Of a stretch of 8,799 bases of DNA, positions 1 to 5,219 are shown piece by piece. The stretch lies in contig VBLR01000030.1 of the NCBI GenBank assembly GCA_005878665.1, positions 1 to 8,799 of the forward strand, written 5' to 3'. Position numbers and translations under genes: made by a program. The notes beneath the pieces were generated by a model. It had not been told where the DNA came from. It saw nothing but the letters and a program-made list of their open reading frames with translations, and searched no databases. Origin of the DNA: Methanobacteriota archaeon. GTDB lineage: Archaea; Thermoplasmatota; Thermoplasmata; RBG-16-68-12. Numbering within the stretch: the first letter of the stretch is position 1; the number at the start of each line of letters is the position of its first letter.

Positions 1-267
1 AAGGCCGATCTGTCCGGACCATGGGTCACCCTCCCGCTTCGTCCGCTCGCCGAGGAGCACCTCGAGACCTCGGGGGCCATCCCGCACGATGATCATCACC
101 GCGGCGGCCGGTTTCGCCTTCAGTTCCGCTTCGGCGAGCTCCAGGGGCAGCAAGAACTTCCGCAGGCGTTCGAGAGAAGCTTCGGACACCCGGAGGCAGC
201 CTATGCCCTTCCGCAATATAATGGGATTCTTCCAGCCGTTGGGAACCTTGATACAGACGTGCTCCAT
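1..267 (-). CDS. Nudix hydrolase (CoA pyrophosphatase/NudL-like), N-terminal part
   Basis: The frame is open from an ATG at 267 to the left edge, giving 89 residues with no stop, so this is the N-terminal part only. Residues 1-50 form a lead region with a leucine-rich helix (SLERLRKFLLP). Residues 54-89 (AAAVMIIVRDG, then EVLLGERTKREGDPWSGQIGL) match the first strands of a Nudix fold and the stretch just before the GG of the Nudix box, in the style of NudL/CoA pyrophosphatases (typically H-x-GQIxFPGG). The catalytic REUXEE part lies outside the window, so substrate and activity cannot be read here. No Shine-Dalgarno is evident before the ATG; the AT-richer stretch at about 286-304 could be a promoter for a leaderless message. 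The start lies 10 bases from the start of the divergent VapB-like remnant. Family is fairly sure; exact substrate class is inference. Confidence 0.72.
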   Translation of the reverse strand, partial: MEHVCIKVPNGWKNPIILRKGIGCLRVSEASLERLRKFLLPLELAEAELKAKPAAAVMIIVRDGPRGLEVLLGERTKREGDPWSGQIGL

Positions 268-277
268 CGGCGTCCGC

Positions 278-556
278 GTGGCCGTGAAAACGATTACTCT
301 TTTCCGAAGACGCGTACCATGCGCTCGTCGCGATCACAGAGGAAGGCGAAAGTTTCAGTGAGCTCATCCGCCGGCTGACGCGGGGACGCAGGTCGCTGCT
401 CGATTTCGCGGGGGACTGGGAGGACTTCGCTGAAGATCAGATGAGCTCGTACCGTTCCTTCCTCAAAGCAGGCGATCGGCTCTCAAAAGCGAAACTCCGC
501 CGTGAATTCGGGCGCCGGCGAAACTCCGCCGTGAATTCGGGCGCCGTCAAAAGTGA
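278..556 (+). pseudogene. VapB-type antitoxin (DUF217/UPF0330-like), broken by a 1-nt insertion and a 29-bp duplication
   Basis: Starting at GTG 278 (or GTG 284) the frame reads MAVKTITL, then goes out of frame in the T run at 300-303. Ignoring one T restores SEDAYHALVAITEEGESFSE followed by LIRRLTRGRRSLLDFAGDW, the archetypal N-terminal strand and helices of VapB antitoxins of the DUF217 class. The frame stays open to a C-terminal LSKAKLRREFGRR. There a 29-bp tandem duplication shifts the frame again; without the second copy the protein would end RRQK at the TGA 554-556, for 82 residues, a normal family size. As read, the second frame runs on to 704 through unrelated sequence. VapB would neutralise a VapC PIN ribonuclease encoded just downstream, but no PIN motifs occur at 557-735. 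Either a decayed orphan antitoxin or, for the T run alone, a sequencing error. Family call is good; non-functionality is inferred. Confidence 0.68.
489..546. repeat. Perfect 29-bp tandem duplication
   Basis: The 29-base unit at 489-517 is repeated exactly and without a gap at 518-546. The unit contains GAATTC and GGCGCC palindromes. It falls in the last codons of the VapB-like remnant. Because 29 is not a multiple of three, the second copy throws the frame out; removing one copy gives a clean stop (TGA 554-556). This reads as a recent slippage duplication or a local assembly artefact. Confidence 0.92.
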
Positions 557-735
557 CTGGGCTGTCCAGATGTGTAGTCACTCATCAATCTGCGCGGGCA
601 GACTCGCGGCTCTGGGCTCGCGCCCTGCTACACGGGACGTCAGACGAACGGAATCGAGTTATCGCAACGGCGACTGCAGAGATATTGCGGGATGTGCACG
701 ATAAGGTTCGTACGTGCATTCGCGGAGGACCGCTC
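557..735. other. Intergenic stretch between convergent genes, no supported gene
   Basis: A plus-strand frame starts at GTG 553, overlapping the pre-duplication VapB stop as GTGA, as a coupled toxin gene would. It runs to 990, deep into the opposite-strand gene. Its translation shows no PIN motifs and its third-position GC is clearly lower than in neighbouring genes. I treat the stretch as non-coding, or as remains too degraded to recognise. Confidence 0.4.
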
Positions 736-1299
736 TCACTTCTGGGCAGGCGCCCGCTTCCGGCGCCGTTCTCGAATCCAAAGCCCGACGCCGACGAGGA
801 TGATTCCCGGTGCGATGAGCCCGAGCCCGACGCCGATGAACTCGGGCTCGATTCCCGCGACGCGGTACGACACGCGGACGTCCTGCGCGGACTCCTCGGA
901 TCCGACGCCGTGCGCGAACACCAGGTAGTACGTCCCGGAACTCGGGAGATCGGTGGAGAAGGAACCGGAGGAGCCGTTCACGGAAAATAGGCCTTCCCCC
1001 AATCCGATGAACGCGTACAGTTCGTATTGAGTCTGCCCGAAGACGTACACCTTCACGACGTCGCCCGCGAGATCCGCGAATTGCCCGGACACGCGGCTGC
1101 TCCCGAGCACCTTGATCTGGTACACGAAGAACCACGAGGGTCCCGGAGGAATCGTGGCGACCGTCCCCTGCGTCCCTTGCAGGAACGACGCCGAGAGGAG
1201 CCCTTGCCCGGAAAGGAACAAGACGCCGCCGATGAGAAGGAGGACCCGCGACGCCTTCCAGAAGTGAGTGATCGATCTAAGGCGACTGCTCCCCTCCAC
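736..1299 (-). CDS. Bitopic membrane protein with emp24/GOLD-like extracytoplasmic domain
   Basis: This is a 187-residue protein. A short basic N-terminus (1-17) leads into a membrane helix at about 18-40. An outward-facing beta-rich domain (about 45-150) follows, then a second helix at about 153-175 and a basic cytoplasmic tail, RERRRKRAPAQK. In the middle, VSGQFADLAGDVVKVYVF and SGSFSTDLPSSGTYYLVFAH have the alternating strand pattern of emp24/GOLD-like domains found in many small Thermoplasmatota proteins; the match is by pattern only. A role in surface protein or cargo binding is a guess. The start is GTG 1299, with no in-frame ATG near it; GGGAG lies about 8 nt upstream on the minus strand, and a TATA-like stretch near 1317-1324 would suit a very short leader. 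The gene diverges from pgsB and may share its regulatory spacer. Confidence 0.75.
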   Translation of the reverse strand: MEGSSRLRSITHFWKASRVLLLIGGVLFLSGQGLLSASFLQGTQGTVATIPPGPSWFFVYQIKVLGSSRVSGQFADLAGDVVKVYVFGQTQYELYAFIGLGEGLFSVNGSSGSFSTDLPSSGTYYLVFAHGVGSEESAQDVRVSYRVAGIEPEFIGVGLGLIAPGIILVGVGLWIRERRRKRAPAQK

Positions 1300-1386
1300 C
1301 GCCTCGCTCCCGCGTAAGATATCGGTCTGTGGCTATTTGGCCGTTCGCACCGCGCCTCCGGCGACCCCTCAGAGGCAACGGAAACT

Positions 1387-1406
1387 TGTTCTCACATCAG
1401 AGAACA
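1387..1406. promoter_or_regulatory. Inverted repeat TGTTCTC-N6-GAGAACA, candidate operator
   Basis: Two perfect 7-base arms are separated by 6 bases, 20 bp in all, a spacing typical of sites for dimeric helix-turn-helix regulators. It lies in the divergent spacer about 30 bp upstream of the TATA-like box before pgsB. The repeat is seen directly; binding is inference. Confidence 0.4.
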
Positions 1407-1433
1407 TCGTTTCCGTCGAGGAATGTCCAAGAA

Positions 1434-1440
1434 CCTTTAT
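1434..1440 (+). promoter_or_regulatory. TATA-like box for the pgsB-pgsC-M14 cassette
   Basis: CCTTTAT sits in an otherwise GC-rich spacer. Archaeal start sites usually lie about 25 bases downstream of the box, which would put the start near 1463 and give a leader of about 45 nt before the Shine-Dalgarno-led ATG at 1508. No other box of comparable strength is seen, although ATAAAC at 1473-1478 is an alternative. Confidence 0.35.
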
Positions 1441-1474
1441 GCGGGTTCCAGACATGAGTTCGGCAAACACCCAT

Positions 1475-1487
1475 AAACCCAGGGTTT
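1475..1487. promoter_or_regulatory. Palindrome AAACCC-A-GGGTTT in the pgsB leader
   Basis: A perfect 6+1+6 inverted repeat lies between the predicted transcription start and the ribosome binding site of pgsB. It could be an operator that blocks early elongation. The arms are too short and the loop too small for a convincing RNA hairpin. Confidence 0.35.
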
Positions 1488-1491
1488 CTAT

Positions 1492-1500
1492 GGAGGGAGG
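1492..1500 (+). promoter_or_regulatory. Strong Shine-Dalgarno that sets the pgsB start
   Basis: GGAGGGAGG ends 7 nt before ATG 1508. This is ideal spacing for that start and far better than for the upstream in-frame starts at 1268 and 1454, or the ATG at 1490, which overlaps the motif. Confidence 0.7.
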
Positions 1501-1507
1501 AAGGGAA

Positions 1508-2851
1508 ATGGGGCCCGCCGAGTCGAGTTCCAACCGTACCTCTGGCGCTTGGCGGCTCCTGATCTGGGCCCCGCTCGTGATCCTCGCGATCGCGTCGGGA
1601 TTCGTTTCGCCGTCGACCTGGGGCGGACTCGTCGCGCTCTGGGGATGGGCTCCGCTCGTCACGGGTCTCGCCGCCGTCTGGGCCGTCGTCGGGTTTCGCG
1701 GGTACCGTGAATGGAAGGACCACACGGATCGCCTCGAGTCGATTCCGATCCGGATTCACGTCGATGGAAGCCGCGGAAAGACCGGCACGTGTCGTCTCAT
1801 CGGCGCGGCGCTCCGCGCGAACGGACTCCGAGTCGTCGTGAAGACGACGGGGAAGTTGCCGGTCCTCATCGACGCCGCGGGAAAGGAGACGGTCCTCGAA
1901 CGTCCGCCGACGCCAACCGCGAACCTACGGGAACAGAAGGAAATCGTGCGAATGGCCAGGGAGCAGAACGCCCAGGCGATCGTCATCGAATGCATGGCCG
2001 TCGATCCGGAGCTCCGCCGGGTCTCCCAGGACACCCTGATCCGCGCGACCTTGGCCGTGATCACGAACATTCGGCGGGACCACCTGGAGGTCATCGGACC
2101 GGACCTCGGGACGGGCGCACGGAATCTGAGCGACGTGATTCCGGCGAACGGGACCGTCATGACCGCGGAACAACGATTGCTCCCCACGCTACAAGACGAG
2201 GCGCAGAGACGTCACGCGGCCATCGTCGCGGTGAATCCCGACGGAGTGTCCGATTCGCTCCTCGAGTCGTTCCCGTATATCACCTTCAAAGAAAACGTGG
2301 CCCTCGCCCTCGGCGTGTGCGAGTTCCTCGGACTCGATCGAGAGCGAGCCCTCGAGGGGATGTTGCATTCAACTCCGGATTACGGGACCGTGCAACTCTT
2401 CGAAAGGCGGAACCATGCGGGCGTCTACACGTTCGTCTGCGCGCTCGGAGTGAACGATGTCGATTCCCTCCTCGAACTGCGACGGGAACTCATTCGTAGG
2501 AAGAAGCTGGATGGCGGACTGCTCGTCGGGCTGTTCAACAGCCGAGACGACCGCGCGCCCCGGAGCGTCGAGTTCGCCCGGGCATTGACGCGCGAAATCG
2601 AGTTTCGTTCCGTCGTCGTGACGGGCCGGCACACGAAGGCGTTCGTCCGCTCGGCCGTCCGTCACGGCTACCCGCGCGATCAACTCTGTGAGATGGAAGA
2701 CGCGACGCCGAACGAACTCCTCGATGCGATTGACGCGCGTGCACCAGCCGGCGGTGCTGCGTTCGCGTGCGGCAACATGGTCACTTCGGTCGGCTACGGT
2801 CTCGTCGAAGCACTCCTTGGGAGAGGATCCGATGGTCACGCTGGGAGTTAG
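1508..2851 (+). CDS. pgsB: PgsB/CapB-type poly-gamma-glutamate synthase (Mur ligase-like amide ligase)
   Basis: PgsB-type enzymes use ATP to join glutamates by gamma-amide bonds at the membrane, working with PgsC. The 447-residue protein (Bacillus PgsB is about 390) has two predicted membrane helices at about 15-35 and 40-63. The ligase core follows: RIHVDGSRGKTGTCRLIGAA at 82-101 with the P-loop GSRGKT at 87-92, KTTGK at 112-116, IECMAVDPE at 160-168, VITNIRRDHLEVIGP at 184-198, NSRDDR at 344-349, and a final GNMVTSVGYGL at 422-432. These follow the order of PgsB/CapB family motifs, including the typical ECMA and TN-R-DH signatures. The frame is open up to 1268, but the GGAGGGAGG motif and the start of the hydrophobic region favour ATG 1508. 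It overlaps pgsC by 20 nt, so translation is probably coupled. Family assignment is strong; glutamate as substrate is inferred. Confidence 0.92.
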   Translation: MGPAESSSNRTSGAWRLLIWAPLVILAIASGFVSPSTWGGLVALWGWAPLVTGLAAVWAVVGFRGYREWKDHTDRLESIPIRIHVDGSRGKTGTCRLIGAALRANGLRVVVKTTGKLPVLIDAAGKETVLERPPTPTANLREQKEIVRMAREQNAQAIVIECMAVDPELRRVSQDTLIRATLAVITNIRRDHLEVIGPDLGTGARNLSDVIPANGTVMTAEQRLLPTLQDEAQRRHAAIVAVNPDGVSDSLLESFPYITFKENVALALGVCEFLGLDRERALEGMLHSTPDYGTVQLFERRNHAGVYTFVCALGVNDVDSLLELRRELIRRKKLDGGLLVGLFNSRDDRAPRSVEFARALTREIEFRSVVVTGRHTKAFVRSAVRHGYPRDQLCEMEDATPNELLDAIDARAPAGGAAFACGNMVTSVGYGLVEALLGRGSDGHAGS

Positions 2852-3299
2852 CGTACTCGTCCTGCAAACCGCCGTGTTCGTGGGCATTGCCGTGAGCATG
2901 TTCTGGTACGAACGGAGCCTCCTGTCCCCCGGAGGCGTCGTCGTCCCCGGCTACGTCGCGCTCTTCCTCTTGCTGCGGCCCGAGGTCGTCGCCTACACGC
3001 TGGCGATCGCCCTCGCGACCGCCGCGATCATGCGGTATGCCTCGCGATTCACGATCCTCTTCGGACGACGGCGATTCGCGGTCACGATGCTCGCGGCGAT
3101 GTCGCTGTCCATCGCAATCGAGCTCGTCGTCGGGCCATTTACCGGCCTCGATCCGGGATTCCAGGTGATTGGATTCATCATCCCCGGGCTAATCGCGAAC
3201 GAGGTGCTCCGCCAGCGCGTGGTGCCGACGTTGTCGACCCTCGGGATCGTCTCGGCCATCACCGCGGGCGTCACGATCCTGCTCGTCGGCTTTTGGTAG
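2832..3299 (+). CDS. pgsC: PgsC/CapC-type membrane subunit of poly-gamma-glutamate synthase
   Basis: A 155-residue, very hydrophobic protein (Bacillus PgsC is about 149) with around five membrane segments: about 5-22, 35-50, 53-68, 84-104 and 108-122, plus a C-terminal one at about 132-152. Family signatures are clear: SPGGVVVPGYVALFL near 32-46, SRFTILFGRRRFAVTML at about 71-87, and IGFIIPGLIANEVLRQR at 113-129. PgsC forms the membrane complex with PgsB and is needed for polymer synthesis or transfer across the membrane. The start ATG 2832 lies inside the end of pgsB and is preceded by the purine-rich GGGAGAGG. The overlap of 20 nt indicates coupled translation and a fixed ratio to PgsB. The stop at 3297-3299 lies 19 nt before the ATG of the next gene. 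The pairing with PgsB makes both family calls firmer. Confidence 0.9.
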   Translation: MVTLGVSVLVLQTAVFVGIAVSMFWYERSLLSPGGVVVPGYVALFLLLRPEVVAYTLAIALATAAIMRYASRFTILFGRRRFAVTMLAAMSLSIAIELVVGPFTGLDPGFQVIGFIIPGLIANEVLRQRVVPTLSTLGIVSAITAGVTILLVGFW

Positions 3300-3318
3300 G
3301 TGGGCGTTGTCGGCTAAC

Positions 3319-4454
3319 ATGTCGAACCGGGCTCGATGGCTCGCGATGGTCGCCATCCCGTTCCTGCTATTGACCGGGTTCACAGGACAAGCCGCGGGGG
3401 TCATCCCTCCGACGGGCCGTCTTCCCATCGCGCCGTCGACCTTCCACACGTACGCGTCCCTCGTCTCCGAGTTGCGGAACCTCTCCCGAGACCACCCCTC
3501 CCTGTTGACCGTGACATTGATCGGGTCGAGCTGGGAGACGACGCAAGGCCTCGCGAACCGGAGTCTCTTCGCGGCGGAGGTCCACGTGCCCGGCGGGACG
3601 AAACGGGACATCCTCTTCATGGGCCTCCACCACGCGGACGAGTGGATCTCCCTCGAGGTCGTCGTCTACCTCCTCCGGTATGTGCTCCTCAACGCCGGCA
3701 ACGACTCGCGCGTCGACGCCATCCTGGCGCGTGCGAACCTGTGGTTCGTGCCGCTGGTCAACCCGGACGGTTTCGAGTACGCGCGCCTGAACGATTCGAC
3801 GTGGCGGAAAAATCGGCACGACAACGGCGACGGAACCTTCGGCGTCGACCTGAACCGGAACTACGGATACATGTGGGGCTCCGGCGGATTCGGAACGTCG
3901 ACGAGCGATCCCGAGTACCGGGGCCCCGGACCCTTTTCCGAGCCGGAGAGCCAAGCGATCCGGGACCTCGCGGTCGCGCACCCTCCTGTCCTCTCCCTCT
4001 CCTACCACAGCGCGGGTCAATGGGTCCTGTATCCTTGGTCATACACTCGATTGCCGACCCCGGATGACGATCGGCTGAGCAACTTCGCCGTCGAGATGGC
4101 GGATGCGAACGGATACCGGGTGCTGCAAGAGGGCCGAGCGACCCACGTCAACCCGGGCAACAGCGACGACTGGCTATACGCGACCCTCGGGACGGCGCCG
4201 TTCACCTTCGAGGTCGGCCTCGATTTCAACTCCCAGAATGCCCCGAGCATCGGAGCGGTCGTCCGGAACAACGCGAACCGGCCTTGCGCGGATCCGAGAT
4301 GGCCCTCGGCCTCCGGAACTGGCGGTTCGATATGGGTCGAGTCACGCCTGCGGCCTTGATCGGTGTCGCGGCCGTCGGCTCGGTGAGCTCCGTCTACTTC
4401 GTCCACCGGTGGCGCCGGGTCCGGAGAGACAATTCCGCCCTGCGGACGCCGTGA
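3319..4454 (+). CDS. Exported M14 zinc carboxypeptidase with C-terminal membrane anchor, frameshifted near 4281
   Basis: Residues 1-27 look like a Sec signal peptide ending GQAAG. The M14 domain follows, with zinc ligands H105 and E108 (HHADEW) and H230 (SYHSAGQWVLYPW). Also present are the NPDG motif at 148-151, WRKNR with R166, DLNRNYGY with N179 and R180, and the catalytic glutamate E298 in FTFEVG. As read, the frame runs to a stop at 4359 through an arginine-rich, unrelated tail. One extra G in the GG at 4280-4281 would continue it as ALRGSEMALGLRNWRF into a membrane helix (VTPAALIGVAAVGSVSSVYF) and basic tail, ending at TGA 4452-4454, 378 residues in all. The start is either ATG 3319 or TTG 3307; AGGTGG at 3298-3303 fits neither ideally. 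It follows pgsC closely and is probably in the same operon. Acting on a gamma-linked polymer or peptide outside the cell is inference. Confidence 0.85.
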
Positions 4455-4486
4455 GGCGTGGCCGACAAAAACCGGTCCAGAGACAA

Positions 4487-4493
4487 CATATAC
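4487..4493 (+). promoter_or_regulatory. TATA-like box upstream of the 105-residue gene
   Basis: CATATAC stands in a GC-rich spacer 44 bases before GTG 4531. Transcription would be expected to start near 4515, right at the GGAGGG ribosome binding motif (4516-4521). Tentative. Confidence 0.3.
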
Positions 4494-4530
4494 CGCACCG
4501 ATGAACGGCTGACTCGGAGGGCCTGTGGGC

Positions 4531-4848
4531 GTGGAGCGAGGGGTCCCGGGGGAGGCCCGTTCGGAGCCGATCGCGGCGTCGTATTCGCGGTTCACCGCGG
4601 GGCTCAATCGCGTGCGCGGGTATTGTGTAACGGAGGAGGGGGACTCCTTGTCCCTGGCGTTCGAGCCTTGGTTCGTCGAATCGGGGAGCCCCTTCGCCGT
4701 GCCGTGCATGCGGATCACGTTCCGCCGAGAGGGGGAGCGAATCGTGCTCGAGCGGTTCGTGATCGAGGACGCGGACGAGCCGCGGATGCTGGACATCGAT
4801 GCGGCCCACGACGCCTTGCAAGCCTGGATGGATTGCATGGCGGACTAG
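4531..4848 (+). CDS. Small acidic protein of unknown function
   Basis: I do not recognise the family. The product is about 105 residues, acidic, with no membrane segment or signal peptide, so probably cytoplasmic. The pattern is one fold: an N-terminal helix (PIAASYSRFTAGLNRVRGY), several strands with alternating polarity (SLSLAFEPWFV, VPCMRITFRREGERIVLERF), then an acidic C-terminal helix (AAHDALQAWMDCMAD). It has three cysteines and no metal-binding spacing. GTG 4531 is preferred because GGAGGG at 4516-4521 is 9 nt away; the alternative GTG 4525 is only 3 nt away. Codon use is GC-rich at third positions like the neighbours, supporting real coding. It stands alone between the peptidase and the toxin-antitoxin pair, with its own possible promoter. 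Confidence 0.6.
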   Translation: MERGVPGEARSEPIAASYSRFTAGLNRVRGYCVTEEGDSLSLAFEPWFVESGSPFAVPCMRITFRREGERIVLERFVIEDADEPRMLDIDAAHDALQAWMDCMAD

Positions 4849-4911
4849 CGGCCGACGATGGTCCTCAGGCCCTCTTTGTTCTTACCCGCCGCGATCAGCC
4901 GGCGAAGGTTT

Positions 4912-4939
4912 GGTATACATTGCAGGTATGCATGCATAC
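4912..4939 (+). promoter_or_regulatory. Toxin-antitoxin promoter with 14-bp palindromic operator
   Basis: GGTATACAT at 4912-4920 is a TATA-like box centred near 4916. It is followed by the perfect palindrome GTATGCATGCATAC at 4926-4939. A start site about 26 bases after the box would fall at about 4942, right at ATG 4943, which fits a leaderless message. The palindrome would then lie between box and start site, the place expected for autorepression by a dimeric ribbon-helix-helix antitoxin. Sequence elements are seen; the regulation is inferred. Confidence 0.5.
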
Positions 4940-4942
4940 GCC

Positions 4943-5218
4943 ATGACGACTACGGTCCGTTTGACCTCGGCGCAGAAACGAAAACTCCAGGAGGCCCAGG
5001 CCATCCTACAGAAACGCTCCACCCGGAAGATTTCACAAGGGGAAGCGATCGGCGCGCTCGCCGACTTCGCCCTGCAGAACCGCGTCCTTCTGGCTGCGGA
5101 CGCGAAGGACATGCGTCAGGCCCTTGAGGACGATCCGTTCTACGACCTGTCGATCGTGTTCGACTTGGGCCCCACGGACGCGCGCACTCTTGATCGGCTC
5201 CTGTACGGACGGCGCTGA
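4943..5218 (+). CDS. Antitoxin of a VapBC-like pair, ribbon-helix-helix-like N-terminus
   Basis: The 91-residue product begins with a short strand (TTTVRLT), then a charged helix (SAQKRKLQEAQAILQKR), a turn with SQGE and a second helix (AIGALADFALQN). This is the arrangement of ribbon-helix-helix DNA-binding antitoxins. The C-terminal half (about 45-91, with DMRQALEDDPFYDLSIVFDL) would wrap and inhibit the toxin. It would bind the palindrome at its own promoter and neutralise the PIN ribonuclease that starts 1 nt after its stop. In-frame ATGs at 4928 and 4943 are both possible. I prefer 4943 because of the TATA spacing and because 4928 lies inside the palindrome. The gene is intact although its toxin partner is broken. 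The assignment rests on pattern and context, not on a named family match. Confidence 0.65.
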   Translation: MTTTVRLTSAQKRKLQEAQAILQKRSTRKISQGEAIGALADFALQNRVLLAADAKDMRQALEDDPFYDLSIVFDLGPTDARTLDRLLYGRR

Positions 5219-5219
5219 A

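Noticed and set aside
553..990. A 145-codon plus-strand frame beginning in a GTGA overlap with the ancestral VapB stop
   Set aside because: Tempting as a coupled VapC, but it has no PIN acidic motifs, weak third-position GC, and its second half is antisense to the GOLD-like gene.
1268..1507. An 80-residue N-terminal extension of PgsB from ATG 1268
   Set aside because: It would overlap the divergent gene and the TATA-like box and repeats. The strong Shine-Dalgarno at 1492-1500 points to ATG 1508, and the extension looks like translated intergenic DNA.
1711..2499. A 262-codon plus-strand frame inside pgsB
   Set aside because: Out-of-frame shadow of pgsB; Arg/Gly/Pro-rich with no family features, while the pgsB frame has all its motifs.
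3336..4067. A 243-codon plus-strand frame inside the M14 gene
   Set aside because: Arg/Pro-rich shadow; the M14 frame carries every catalytic motif.
4299..4454. The stretch ending at TGA 4452-4454 as a separate small membrane-protein gene
   Set aside because: No ribosome binding site precedes ATG 4299, and the frame joins naturally to the M14 protein with one added base, so it is better explained as that protein's anchor.
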